Below, in pieces: positions 34,122 to 44,170 of a DNA stretch of 64,000 nt. Position 1 is the first letter of the stretch. The number at the start of each line of letters is the position of its first letter. Below the pieces are notes generated by a model. That model saw only the letters and a program-made list of their open reading frames with translations. It did not search any database and had not been told where the DNA came from. Where the stretch lies: NCBI GenBank assembly GCA_036346355.1, contig CM070581.1:51975849-52039848 (forward strand), given 5' to 3'. Origin of the DNA: Rhipidocladum racemiflorum. Taxonomy: Eukaryota > Streptophyta > Magnoliopsida > Poales > Poaceae. Position numbers and translations under genes: made by a program.

Positions 34122-34530
34122 TGTTGAAGATGAACACGTGTTCTTACGATTCGTACACTAAAATACAACCGTATTATACTGCTGCGAGCTGTATGATAAT
34201 ATAGTCTCCCTCCGGTTTGGTAATATTTGTCGTTTTGGACATAGTGATGATCAAATTTTTTAAACTTTGACTATCGATATATTTTTAAATATTTAAATTG
34301 GATATATGAAAATTATATGTGTAGACTTGTCTCGCGAAGTACTTTCATAATATTATAATTTTATTGGGTTTTATAAATATATTATAATAAAAATTAGCGG
34401 TCAAAGTTGTGTTTTGAAGACCGTGTCAATATCCAAACCGACAGATATTACCAAACCGGAGGGAGTAACCCGAAACGCCTCGGGAAAACCCACCGTACGA
34501 ACGATGGCTGACTAGCTCTTCCATGAGACG
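34122..34530 (+). repeat. Paralogue of the region upstream of the P450 gene
   Basis: 34122-34204 matches 50191-50270 (ACACGTGTTCTTACGATTCG against TTCACGTGTTCTTGCGATTC, and on to the TGATAATATAG end). 34466-34525 matches 50526-50575 (ACCGTACGAACGATGGCTGA). In both places the two halves are split at the same point by different MITEs. No P450 coding sequence follows this copy. Confidence 0.7.
34206..34465. mobile_element. Stowaway-like MITE
   Basis: 260 bp with inverted ends CTCCCTCCGGTTTGGTAATA and TATTACCAAACCGGAGGGAG. TA follows the right end; the left side reads TAGT. The interior is AT-rich and non-coding. Stowaway MITEs are mobilised by Tc1/mariner transposases. Confidence 0.85.
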
Positions 34531-34681
34531 CAAAGGCGGACGAAGCGGCTCTCTATGTCGACGTGCATGTGTGTTGTGTGCGTGGTGTGTGCATGGCTGA
34601 CTAGCCCTTCCAAAAGACGCAAAGGCGGACGAAGCGGCTCTCTATGTCGACGTGCATGTGTGTTGTGTGCGTGGTGTGTGC
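34504..34681 (+). repeat. 89-bp tandem duplication
   Basis: Two copies starting at ATGGCTGACTAG (34504 and 34593), nearly identical through GACGAAGCGGCTCTCTATGT and a GT-rich end. The few differences (CTCTTCCATGAG and CCCTTCCAAAAG) suggest a fairly recent event. Confidence 0.85.
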
Positions 34682-34731
34682 ATGCATGTGTGTTGTGTGT
34701 GCTGGTGTGTGTTGCGTGCCTGGTATGGCGC

Positions 34732-34959
34732 GGTGCAGGGAGGTCCAACGTGCGATGAATCACGAGTCCGTCCAACACGTATGCAGCCGTCCGATCGCAT
34801 TATTCAATGGGTATGAACCAGCATTAATTCAGCATTATTCACAGCATTAACTCAGCATTAACTCTGACTGATTTATGCCTGTTAGATGGTGCGATCGGAC
34901 GGCTGCATACGCGTTGAACGGACTCGTGGTCCTTTGTGCATTGGACCTCCCCTGCACTG
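34732..34959. mobile_element. Foldback (long inverted repeat) MITE-like element
   Basis: Arms of about 70-110 bp: GGTGCAGGGAGGTCCAACG, CACGAGTCCGTCCAACACG and ATGCAGCCGTCCGATCGCA on the left recur reversed on the right. The loop (34800-34885) is AT-rich with repeats of CAGCATTAA. Target duplications were not clear. Confidence 0.7.
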
Positions 34960-35812
34960 GGTGTGGCGTGGTGTTGTGTGTGTGGTGTTGCGTGCGTGTG
35001 ATGCAGCAAGCAGGAGCGCAGCGGCCAGCACATGCAGGAGCGCAGTAGCCAGGCGGGCCAGGCACATGCAGGGGCATATATGGCCGGAAAAAAAGCTCGT
35101 TTGTGTGGCTCGTTGACTCGGTTCAAAATTGCTCTAATTACACTCATTTTTTGATTAATCATTGAAGGAGTTAATTTTGAATGAAATTGGTTTTTGCTCT
35201 GGCTCTGCTCGGCTCGGCTCGTTGGCTCGATTCTAAAAATACTTTCAAATTGTAAATAGAATTATATTAAATCAAACTATATTAATTTTGAAAAAAATTT
35301 AAAAAAATAACGACTTGGCTCGATTTCCACCCCTGGGGCGTAGCAGCCAGGCGATTGCAGGAGAGCAGGTGGCCAGTGGGCCGGGCCATGCTTCGGAATA
35401 AAAAAGAAGATCAGCAACTTGATGATAATAGCGACGGTGCGAGGTTTCCAGAATAGATACAGGCGGCGGCTGTCCAAAGAAATAAAAAGGAGAGCGAGGC
35501 GGCGGCTTTACGGGGTCTGAACGGAGAAAACAGAACGGCGATCAGTGGCTGCGCGTCTGCTTCCAGGAGTTTACGAGACGCTCTACAGCAAGAATTTTGA
35601 GGGGATTAGTGTTTCCATGTAAAGTAACCATGTGCTGTTAACGTGCAATAAAGATTGGTGGTTTCGGTATTTGATCTTTCTCATATTGTGATTAATTATC
35701 TTGATTTAGTCTCTTGGTTTAGTACTATTTTTAATTATTTCTTCCGCTATTTAGTGTGGATTAGCGTATCTAGATACTGTTCAGGGGTATTTAGTGCCAA
35801 CGATTCTTCAAT
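34960..35812. other. Non-coding region; probable Copia LTR at its right end
   Basis: Contains GT-rich and CAGGAGCGCAG words (34975-35060), then a GGCTCG-rich piece ending GATTTCCACCCCTG at 35335, a second hAT-like end. The stretch from about 35470 to CGATTCTTCA at 35810 lies directly before a Copia primer site, so it is the likely 5' LTR; its left end could not be fixed. Confidence 0.4.
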
Positions 35813-35824
35813 TGGTATCAGAGC
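35813..35824 (+). other. Primer binding site of a Copia element
   Basis: TGGTATCAGAGC, complementary to the 3' end of initiator Met tRNA, the usual primer of plant Copia elements. It begins two bases after the likely LTR end at 35810. Confidence 0.85.
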
Positions 35825-35861
35825 AAGGTTAGCTCTAGATCTAATCTTGTGATTAGGAGCT

Positions 35862-36900
35862 ATGGCGCAATTTAGCACTTTCTCCATGACTAAACCTCGT
35901 GTGTTTAATGGTGATGATTATCCGTATTGGAAGGTTCATATGCAATCTTTCTTGCAGTCTCAGAGTTATGACTTGTGAGAAGTGGTAGAAACTATGTACG
36001 TGAAACTTGAGAATATTACCACTAAGGATCAAAAGGATCTTTTTACTATGAATAAAAAAACAATGAGTTATTTTTATGGTGCTTTTTCTAAGAATGAGTT
36101 TAATAAGATTTCTAGTCTGAAAACTACTCATGAAATCTGGAAATCTTTAAAAACTATTCATGAGAGCACTAATGATGTTAAAAATGCTAAGATTGAATTG
36201 TTTACTCGTGAGTATGAATTGTTTGCTATGAAAACTGAGGAAACCATTAATGATTTTGCTGCTCATTTTAACGAACTAGTTAACAAACTTACATCCCTTG
36301 GGAAGGTGCTTTCTCAGGAAGATCAATATAGAAAATTGCTTAGATCTTTAGATCAAAAGGTGTGGCACTTTAAAGTAACTGCAATCACTGAATCTAAGGA
36401 CTTGAGTATATTAAAATTAGATGCTTTGCTTGGTTTTTAAAAAATATATGAGATGGGTCTCGATCAAATTGATCATAATGCTCATGATGTTCCTATTGCT
36501 CCTTACCACTGTTGAGAAAAATAAACAAAAGGTTTTTGAAAAGAAAACTCAAAAGGATGTTGATGACATGGATTTTGATGAACTTGCTAGCATTTCACAG
36601 AAAATTTCAAATGTCATGAAAATCAAATTTGGAAAAAACAAAAAGGATCTTATAAAGTGTTTCAATTGCAAAGAATTTGGTCATTATCAAAGTGATTGTC
36701 CAAAGATTGCTAACGCTAACAAGAATTCTAATCCTTTTCGAAAGAAGAAATTTTCAGGTTCCAAGACGAAGAAGTCACTTCAGAAAGCATTCTTAAACAT
36801 GGTGGCTGAGCTTGATTTTTCAGATGATGATGAGGACAACAATGGTCCTTTGGCTACACTTGGAGGGGATGATGATATAGCAGAAATTTGCCTTGTTGGA
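35862..36900 (+). pseudogene. Copia gag (UBN2-type domain and zinc knuckle), broken
   Basis: Starts MAQFSTFSMTKPRVFNGDDY, followed by YPYWKVHMQSFL, typical of Copia gag. TGA at 35975-35980 replaces a Trp codon. The UBN2-type core includes THEIWKSLKTIHE and LFTREYELFAMKTEETINDF. A TAA follows LDALLGF (about 36440) and more stops follow. The zinc knuckle CFNCKEFGHYQSDC (CX2CX4HX4C, about 36658-36699) binds RNA in intact elements. After the acidic segment DDDEDNNGPLATLGG the match ends near 36900. No protease, integrase or reverse transcriptase follows, so only the front of the element survives. Confidence 0.85.
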
Positions 36901-36909
36901 AGGGACGTT

Positions 36910-37340
36910 TGTCATGGAATGTTCGAAATTTCGCCAAGATCTTGTTATTTCGAAATAAATCCGAATGAAATACAAAAACTAAAATTTGAATCCGGTCAAA
37001 TTCAGTCAAATTTCGGTGAGATTCACCGAGATCTCGGCGATATTTTACGCACAGTCACACTTTGAATTTTTTAGGATTTTTTTTAATTTCGCCGGAATTA
37101 TGATCTACCGACTGTCCCACATGGGAAACGACGCTAAGAATCTAATCCGGTCAAAATCCAATCAAGTTATAATGAAATCTCGGTCAAATTTGCCGATATT
37201 TCGGTCAGATTCACCGAGATCTCGGCGAGATTATAGGTACTGTAGCACTTTGAATTTTTTTAGGGTTTTCTTAATTTCGCTGGGATTATGAAACTCGGGG
37301 GATTCCAAGATCTGATATTTCGCTGAATTTCGGCGAGATT
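36910..37340 (+). repeat. Tandem duplication with palindromic core
   Basis: Two copies, about 187 bp apart, each containing AGATTCACCGAGATCTCGGCGA (cores at about 37020 and 37207), CACTTTGAATTTTTTTAGG-like and TTAATTTCGC words. The core can fold (CCGAGATCTCGG). It lies right where the Copia gag match stops, so it may be the inserted DNA that cut it. Confidence 0.6.
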
Positions 37341-37615
37341 TTGAACCTTGCCTCCTTGTGTTCTACCAACAGAATAAATGGTTCTAAGTATGTTGCTATC
37401 TTATACGATGACGGATACCTTAGTTGAATTGGCTCAACATAGTATGGATGTGCTTGAGTTTCAATCAGTTGCGAAAATGATTTTGGGTAGACGTAAAACA
37501 GTGTTGATAGTGGTAAGTTGTCTTGGGGCTCTAACATAGAACTATCGCATACGCTTGATAATAAGGAATCCCACTTGTGTCAGGATCCTGTGGCAAGATC
37601 ACCATTGGTTGTAAT
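37341..37615. other. Non-coding stretch before the hAT element
   Basis: AT-rich, no gene that I can recognise. The last bases, GTTGTAAT, are the left target site of the hAT element. Confidence 0.4.
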
Positions 37616-37951
37616 TAGAGGTGGGCATTGTGCAGCGCCGGTCGGCCCGGCACGGGTCTATCGTGCTTTGTGCCTAAACTATGCGGGGCCGTGATGGCCT
37701 GCCATGCCTACTGTGCCGGCTAGACTCGCCTTCGGTGAGCCCAAGCATGGCCCATTTGTGCTCCGTGCTTGCTTCATGCCATGCTGGCCCAGGCCCGGCC
37801 CATTTACACTATTGCGACAAGAGGAAAGGATGTGGAGACATACGATGCTCAATCTCTTTCAGTTCTCTCTCGCCCGTTGCTCCCTCTCGCAGCTCTCTCT
37901 CTCTCTCGTCCATCTCTCTCAATCTCTCTCACCAGTTGCTCCCTCTCTCGG

Positions 37952-37998
<47 letters not shown>

Positions 37999-38489
37999 GA
38001 TCGTTTCTCTCAATCTCTCTCTCTCGCCTATTGCCTCCCTCTCTCTCGCTCATGGCGATGAGAGAACGAGAGATGATCATCGGTAGAAAGCCCATAGTAC
38101 TTGTTTTCTCCAAAAAGATCATCAGACTCCTAACCTCGACAGTAGTAGAAATCTAGTGAAATAAAACCATTGTAGATAAATAATATAATATAGCCATCAA
38201 CATCAACGAAGTTGTGACAGTAGATCTGTGGATGTTGGATCGGATCTACACTATAAATTGCACATACCTGAGACTACAAATGGCCGCGCCGCAGCGTGCT
38301 TGTGACTCCGCTGTTCTACCCGTGCCTTCGACGTGCCGTGTCGGCATGGGCCTGGCCCAAACGGCCGTGCCGCCCATCGTGCCCTGGTGGCCGACACGGC
38401 CCACCCCATGCAGTGCCAAGTTTTGGACCAGGCTGGACCACCGTGCCTCGGGCCGGCCCAAAAAGGCCCAGCCCAAGTGCCCACCTCTA
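37616..38489. mobile_element. Non-autonomous hAT-like element
   Basis: 874 bp with inverted ends TAGAGGTGGGCA and TGCCCACCTCTA. The 8-bp flanks GTTGTAAT and GTTGTGAT differ by one base; 8-bp duplications are typical of hAT. Both subterminal regions are rich in GGCCCGGCCC-like words. The interior holds CT and GT microsatellites (37855-38050) and AT-rich DNA. No transposase; the open frames inside are low-complexity artefacts. Confidence 0.8.
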
Positions 38490-38889
38490 GTTGTGATGGC
38501 ATTGTAGTGGGAATTGGAGCCGATGGCTTGGGATCGGCAAGTAGTTCGCAATCTGTTTGTTTTGCACTATGGAATAAATTAGATATGTTGGCAACGTTTG
38601 CACGGAGTCAAGCAAAGTTCCAGCCAACACCATCTCTGGTGCTTACCATCTTGATGTTGTTAGTTATTATCGGCCTGAGAGTGTAGTCATATGAGCCGAT
38701 GATTGATTGACCAGAGCATGGTGTATATATTGGTTAATCATATTTGATAACTCCACCTGTGAGGGTGTATATTGGCTAACTGGCCTATCATCTAAAGTAC
38801 CTAAAGCTTCTTTGTCATTGAAGTTGACGTCGGCAACACGATCTTCTGTGTAATACCACGTCGAATCTTTTGGTAGCAGTTTAACATCA
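38490..38889. other. Unassigned non-coding DNA
   Basis: GTTGTGAT at 38490-38497 is the hAT target copy. The rest has no recognisable gene. TATATTGGTTAATCATAT-like words near 38730 recur at 38770. It may be diverged retrotransposon interior. Confidence 0.35.
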
Positions 38890-39019
38890 CCTACTCGAAT
38901 GTGGTTTTTTGATCTTCGATCTCCTTGCGTTGCTCGGGTGTTAAATCATCCAGGGTCGGGACGATAATAGCATCATGGTTGATATCGGATGGTGGAATTG
39001 ATTTTCCTGAAGAAGACAT
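38890..39019 (-). pseudogene. Start of a Gypsy-type gag, truncated
   Basis: The ATG at 39019-39017 gives MSSSGKSIPPSDINHDAIIV and then PTLDDLTPEQRKEIEDQK, a typical opening of some plant Gypsy gag proteins (LTPEQRKEI). A stop follows shortly. It lies just inside a likely LTR and primer site (39028-39048). The rest of the element is missing. Confidence 0.45.
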
Positions 39020-39048
39020 CGTTTTTCCCAGCTGGCGTGCCAAAAGTA

Positions 39049-39725
39049 TGTTGACGTCAAAAAATATGATGAATGATTAATCGACTCCAAACACATGCAA
39101 ACACCGGATTTAACTTGGGTGCGGGCGTGCCAGCCAATTTGATACTGCAATCGGCAGGAAAAAATATATATAATCTAAATGATTACTTCATGTGGCCTGA
39201 TAGAGCTGAGTAGGTGGTTGATAAAGATAGTTTTTTTTCCCGAAAAAGGCGACACAAAACAAGATCAGAGAAAAAACAAATCTGAGATAACGTAAGTTGA
39301 CAACGATAAAAATCGATGATGTGCAATTTTATTGATTAAGACGAATTATAGGGGAAAGATCACAAGTCTAAACACTAATCTTAGTCGACAAAAAGTAGAT
39401 AAAAATAGAGCAAGTTGATTAATCATTGGATTCCTCTTCTGTCTTGCCCATCGCCCCTTTTATAGTATCAAGACGATCGTATTTTTCTTCAATCCCTGTA
39501 ATCATATGGGCCTCAAAATCCAAAAATAATATTTTTTTACGTAAACTGATGTCGGCTAAAATCTTTATCCATGTATTAACATCATCCTTCCAAATCGGCT
39601 ATAACTACCAAATTAATTGCATCTATCGTATCGCCTAAAAATGCTAAATCTTGGTATCAATAGTGCGCATTAGCTTCCTCTGCACCCCCGTGGACGTTGG
39701 GATGGGATATAGTACGCGACGAACA
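39049..39725 (-). repeat. Probable Gypsy LTR
   Basis: On the - strand it would run from TGTTCGTCGCGTAC (39725) to GACGTCAACA (39049), TG to CA. It is followed by TTTTGGCACGCCAGCTGGG, which could be a primer site. No second LTR is in the window. CACTA-1 inserted directly beside its end. Confidence 0.45.
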
Positions 39726-39728
39726 TTA

Positions 39729-40090
39729 CACTACAACAGGAGGGCTCATATTAGACACCTCATCACAGACGGTTTTATATACACACCGTCTGTGATGAGT
39801 CCAAGGAACATCACAGACAGTTGTATTTACGAACAGTCTGTGATGATTTCCTTATCACAGACGGTTTAAATCACAAATAGTCTGTGATAAGGGTCCCCCA
39901 AATCACAGACGGTTATATATACGAACCGTCTGTGATCAGGACCGATATCACAGACGGTTTGTATATAAAACCGTCTGTGATGTGTGGGACCCTTATCACA
40001 GACTGTTCGAGTGTTAAACCATCTGTGATAAGGAAATCATCACAGACTGTTCATATATACAACCGTTTGTGATGTGTTTGTGAACTTACT
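39729..40090. repeat. Left terminus and subterminal array 1 of CACTA-1
   Basis: After the CACTACAACAGGAGGG terminus, about a dozen copies of ACAGACGGTT or AACCGTCTGTGAT form head-to-head pairs at about 35-45 bp spacing. These would bind the transposition protein. The array ends near TTACTGTTGTTGTA (40088), which loosely resembles a reversed terminus. Confidence 0.9.
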
Positions 40091-40929
40091 GTTGTTGTAA
40101 ATTATCATTGCATATGTTCGTAGCGCGCTACGTACGTTGGTCACTAGCTAGCAAGCGCTGTTGTAAATGCATGACAGAGGTAAACAGACGAACGAATAGA
40201 CAAACCGATCGAAGCTATATATCGCATTATAACTAACAAAAGCATATTTAATTAAGTACATGACATAATTAATAAACATAAAATACATTATATTATATAG
40301 TACTTAATTAATTACAATACATATATATATATTTATAGTGGTGGCAGTGATCGCGCGAGCGCGATCACCGCCACCACTCCTCTTCGTCCTCCTCCTCGTC
40401 CACTGGCCACTTATCGTCGTTGTCGTCGTTGTCGTCGTCGGAGGAGGAGGAGGAGCAGGAGGAGGTCCTGCTCCCGTGGCCCCAGCGGATGTGGTAGCTC
40501 TCCTCCTCATCGTCCTCATCCTCATCCTCCTCGTGTTCGTGCTCGTCCTCGTCCTCTACCTCCTCCTCCTCCTCCTCTGCCGCCTCCTCCTCCTCGGGGG
40601 AAAAGAGGTGGCATATTGGGCATTGCCCGGGGAAAAGGGGGGAGGATTGCACTGGCATATGAATGGCGGCAAAGGGGGTGATGGAGGGCGGAGGATGAGG
40701 CAGAGGACCCGGTGGAAGGAGGTAGATCAGCTGCCATGGATGGAGTGTTCGATCGATATATGTGTGGAGAGATCGATCGAGTAGTAGTACTGCCGCTCGG
40801 TCTAGGAAGAATATATAGAAAGTGGTAGGCTGAGAAGATGAAGACAAAGTTAATTGCGATGAAGACAGAGGTTCTGATGGTTGGAAAGGCGCGCGCACGG
40901 GAAATGATGAGATGCCCTTTTAATCTATG
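40091..40929. other. Block of unknown origin between arrays 1 and 2 of CACTA-1
   Basis: AT-rich to 40340, then a CCTCCT/GTCGTC-rich low-complexity stretch (40380-40600). A - strand open frame (40365-40898) encodes a protein with long runs of Glu and Asp (PEEEEAAEEEEEEVEDEDE). The + strand frame over the same DNA is Val/Leu-rich and equally unconvincing. The acidic run could be a microsatellite artefact or part of captured host DNA. I see no known domain. Confidence 0.4.
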
Positions 40930-41105
40930 CAGTTCATCACAGACGGTTTTAGTTTTAAAACTGTCTGCAAAGTATATCATCACAGACGGTTTTAATTTTT
41001 AAACCGCCTATAAATTATATCATCACAGACGGCGAGTATAAAAAATAGTATGTAAATGTTTCCCTATCATAGACGGTTGTTCTTAATAACCATCTGTGAT
41101 GATGC
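40930..41105. repeat. Subterminal array 2 of CACTA-1
   Basis: Six or so more ACAGACGGTT words in inverted pairs, ending at AGAGCCCCCCCCC (41106). It lies just upstream of the transposase leader. Confidence 0.85.
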
Positions 41106-41387
41106 TTAATAAGAGCCCCCCCCCCGGCCCGATCGACCTACTATGTTATTTTAGGGTTTTCGAGCAATTTTTGATAGGCCGCCCCGATGCCCTGCCGATA
41201 GGCCACCGCCTCCTCCGGCCATATCTAGCTGTCTCTCCGCAGTAATCTTATAACTTGTGGTTTAGGGTTTGAATAAATTGTTGTGGCTGTGGGGTTACAT
41301 TCTCTGTGACGATTCGGCATTGTGAGATAGGTTGTGACAATATAGGAGAAAGCTGAATTTAGTTTGCTATTGCATTCTTGTCAAATT
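41106..41387 (+). other. Leader of the CACTA-1 transposase gene
   Basis: Non-coding. The part from 41247 (AACTTGTGGTTTAGGGTTTG) to 41383 is closely repeated at 43480-43610, ahead of the second gene. Confidence 0.6.
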
Positions 41388-42737
41388 CAATTACTTTGTC
41401 ATTGCGAACCTGCTTGCTACACTTTGTCCAAGGCTGAGAGAACTGAACTGTGCCAATTCTTGCATGGTGTTAAAGTTCCGTCCGGTTACTCGTCCAATAT
41501 GAAGAGGCTTGTTTCAATGCAAGACTTGAGTTTAAATGGCATGAAGTATCATGATTGCCATGTGCTTATGACACAGATGCTCCCTGTGGCAATTAGAAGC
41601 ATCTTACCGACCAAGGTCCGGGAGACAATCACAAGGTTATGTTATTTCTTTAACACAATTGCTCAGAAGGTCATCGATCCCGAAGGACTAGATGCTCTGC
41701 AGGCCGAGGTGGTAATGATCATATGTAATCTTGAGATGTATTTCCCTCCGTCATTTTTTGATATCATGGTCCATCTCATTATTCACCTAGTTAGGGAGAT
41801 AAAGTTGTGTGGGCCCGTGTTCCTATGTAGCATGTACCCGTTCGAGAGGTACATGGGAATTCTCAAGTCTTACGTACAGAATCGATCTCAACCGGAGGGT
41901 AGCATTGTCGAAGGTTATGCAATCGAAGAGGTCGTCGAGTTTTGCGTGGATTACATGGCACAGGTCGAGCCGATAGGTGTGCCTCGATCCCGCCATGAGG
42001 GAAGGCTCCAGGGTGCCGGGACCATTGGAAGAAAATCAACCATGCCTGATCCAGTTGCGTGCGCTAAAGCCCATTTCACGGTTTTGCAACACATGGCTAT
42101 TGTGGCCCCGTATATCGATGAGCACAAGAACTGGCTACGGCAAGAGAATCCATTGTGGTTGGAGTCCTGGATCATCAGACAACATAACCTTCAATTCAAC
42201 AGATGGCTGAAGGAGCGACAACCCATCATTGGAAGCTCGGCCGAAGGTTCGCTGACATGGTTGGCAAAAGGGCCAGCATTTATGGTTGTAATATGGAAAG
42301 GATACAACATAAATGGGTACACATTTTACACGAGGGATCAGGACATGAAGAGCACAAACCAGAACAACGGTGTTCGCATAGATGCACTGAATACTGCTGG
42401 GTCGACGAGGAGATCGTACTATGGGTTCATTGAGGAAATTTGGGAGCTTGACTACATACTATTCAAGATCCCCCTATTTCGGTGCCGTTGGGTTCACTTG
42501 CAACATGTAAAGGTTGACAAGTACGGTGTCACTACTGTGGACCTTGAACATGTCAGATACCAAGACGAACCGTTTGTTCTTGCTAACCAAGTTTTTCAAG
42601 TCTTCTATGTAACCGACCCATTGAACAAGAAGCACCACGTGGTTCTTCAGGGAAAAAGGAGGATTGTCGGAGTCGAGAATGTGGTAGATGAGGAAGAATA
42701 CAATCAGTTCGATGAGTTGTCTCCTATTGGTACTTGA
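41388..42737 (+). pseudogene. CACTA transposase C-terminal part (DUF4218 and DUF4216), TNP2 domain missing
   Basis: An open frame of about 450 codons to TGA 42735-42737. It opens in the linker after the catalytic TNP2 domain (AERTELCQFLHGVKVPSGY, then MKYHDCHVLMTQMLPVAIR). The DUF4218 part follows (CNLEMYFPPSFFDIMVHLII, YPFERYMGILKSYVQNRSQP), then the DUF4216 part (WKGYNINGYTFYTRDQD, IWELDYILFKIPLFRCRWVH). The catalytic N-terminal TNP2 domain, several hundred residues in intact proteins, is absent: leader sequence runs directly into the linker. It therefore cannot cut DNA. The remaining frame is clean, which suggests a recent deletion. Confidence 0.85.
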
Positions 42738-43009
42738 ATCAAGGTCCAGGAAGAGCAACCTGAGGAAGCTAGCTACACACGCGTTGATCATCATGAAGGG
42801 CTAATTTTTGTACAAAATAATAATCAAGTGGCCGATTAATGATGAGATCCTTATTTACATTCCAAATGTATGTGTACTTGTAATCAAATGTTCGAGTCAT
42901 AAGTAATGGGATGTACATATATCTATATTATAATTAATGATCAGATGCATGTACGTATTATAATTGATGAGATGCATGTATTACAATTAATCATAATCAT
43001 AATTATAAT
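42738..43009 (+). other. 3' region of the truncated CACTA-1 transposase
   Basis: AT-rich, with repeated ATGCATGTA and TAATCATAAT words; probably the 3' UTR. No gene. Confidence 0.5.
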
Positions 43010-43205
43010 CATTATTGAACCATCTGTGATACAGTGGTCATCACAGACGGTTCATTTTTGAACCGTCTGTGATACAGTGGTCATCACAGACAGTTCATTA
43101 TAGAACCGTCTGTGATATAGCAGTCATCACAGACACTTCATTAATTAAACTGTCTGTGATATACTCATCTCAGACGGTTAAGTTATAAACCGTCTGTGAT
43201 CATGC
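43010..43205. repeat. Internal subterminal-type array 3 of CACTA-1
   Basis: Eight or so ACAGACGGTT/ACCGTCTGTGAT words in inverted pairs, in the middle of the element between the two genes, where subterminal repeats are not expected. Confidence 0.85.
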
Positions 43206-44170
43206 CCCAACCCTAATATCAATAATATCCCCACCCTTGGCGGCAAACCATTTTTCCTTGGCGGCAAAACCCTTACTTCCCCTTGGCGACGCCTCCAGAC
43301 CCCTGTGCCCCGACGCCGCGCCGCCCCGACCGTGTCGTCCCAACGCCCTACAGCGCCACCGTGCCGCCCCAACGCCTCCCTATCGACCACCTCCTCCTCC
43401 TCCGAGCCACCGCCGTGCCGCCCCGACACCCTGCTGATAGGCCACCGCCGACCCCTCCTCCTCCGACGGTAATATGATAACTTGTGGTTTAGGGTTCGAA
43501 TAAATTGTTGTGGTTGTGGGGTTACATTCTCTGTGAGGATTCGGCATTGTGAGATAGGTTGTGACAGTATAGGAGAAAGCTAAATTTAGTTTGCTATTGC
43601 ATTCCAAATTGAATTACTTTGCATAGTGGCTGGACTCTGTGAGGATTCGATATTGTGAGTTGATTTGCTTAATACACTGAGAACAGGCAAATTGATTTTG
43701 GTAAGTTGAGAACTGAATTTACGATTTTGGTTACTGTCACAACAAGTCAATGATCACTAAGTCCTAGTGGCTAGGATGCTAAGGCTAACCTTTTGGTTAA
43801 GCAAGCCGACATCTTAGAGAAATAATAATGAATACCTCTTGAGTTTTATATTTAAGTTGTCCATTTGATTATGGCCGAACACATGATTTCTAATGCTTTA
43901 TATGCCACAATATGTTGTATGTTAAAATTGGAAGATGACCAATCATTTGTTGAATTGTTCATGCTGTTACATACTTCATGTGAGTACCAATGTGTCCTCT
44001 TTATTGTCAAAATTAACCTGATGAATATTTTGGTAATACCGCAATTACTTAAAAAATGCATAAAACAATTCTCAGTGATGATACTTACCTTTCTTTCCTC
44101 TTCTATGACCCACTTGTCCTAGCCATGCTGATATCAACTTTCTTTCCTCTTCTATGACCTTCATTACAAG
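43206..44170 (+). other. Duplicated leader and promoter region before the second CACTA-1 gene
   Basis: 43206-43470 is GC-rich (CCGCCCCGAC words, as at 41178-41220). 43480-43610 repeats 41247-41383 closely (AACTTGTGGTTTAGGGTTCG, GAGATAGGTTGTGACAGTAT). The rest to 44170 is AT-rich, with a repeated TTTCTTTCCTCTTCTATGAC (44089 and 44138). No coding region. Confidence 0.6.

Noticed and set aside
35813..35824. Part of a tRNA gene
   Set aside because: Only the 12 bases complementary to the Met tRNA end are present; it is a retrotransposon primer site.
37681..38156. Three overlapping frames of 105-150 codons
   Set aside because: They cover CT and GT microsatellites inside a non-autonomous hAT element.
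40338..40784. A + strand frame rich in Val and Leu that looks like a membrane protein
   Set aside because: It is the mirror of a GTC/CTC repeat; no domain, no promoter.
43178..43477. Pro/Arg-rich frames ahead of the second CACTA-1 gene
   Set aside because: GC-rich leader, similar to the non-coding leader near 41180; no conserved start.
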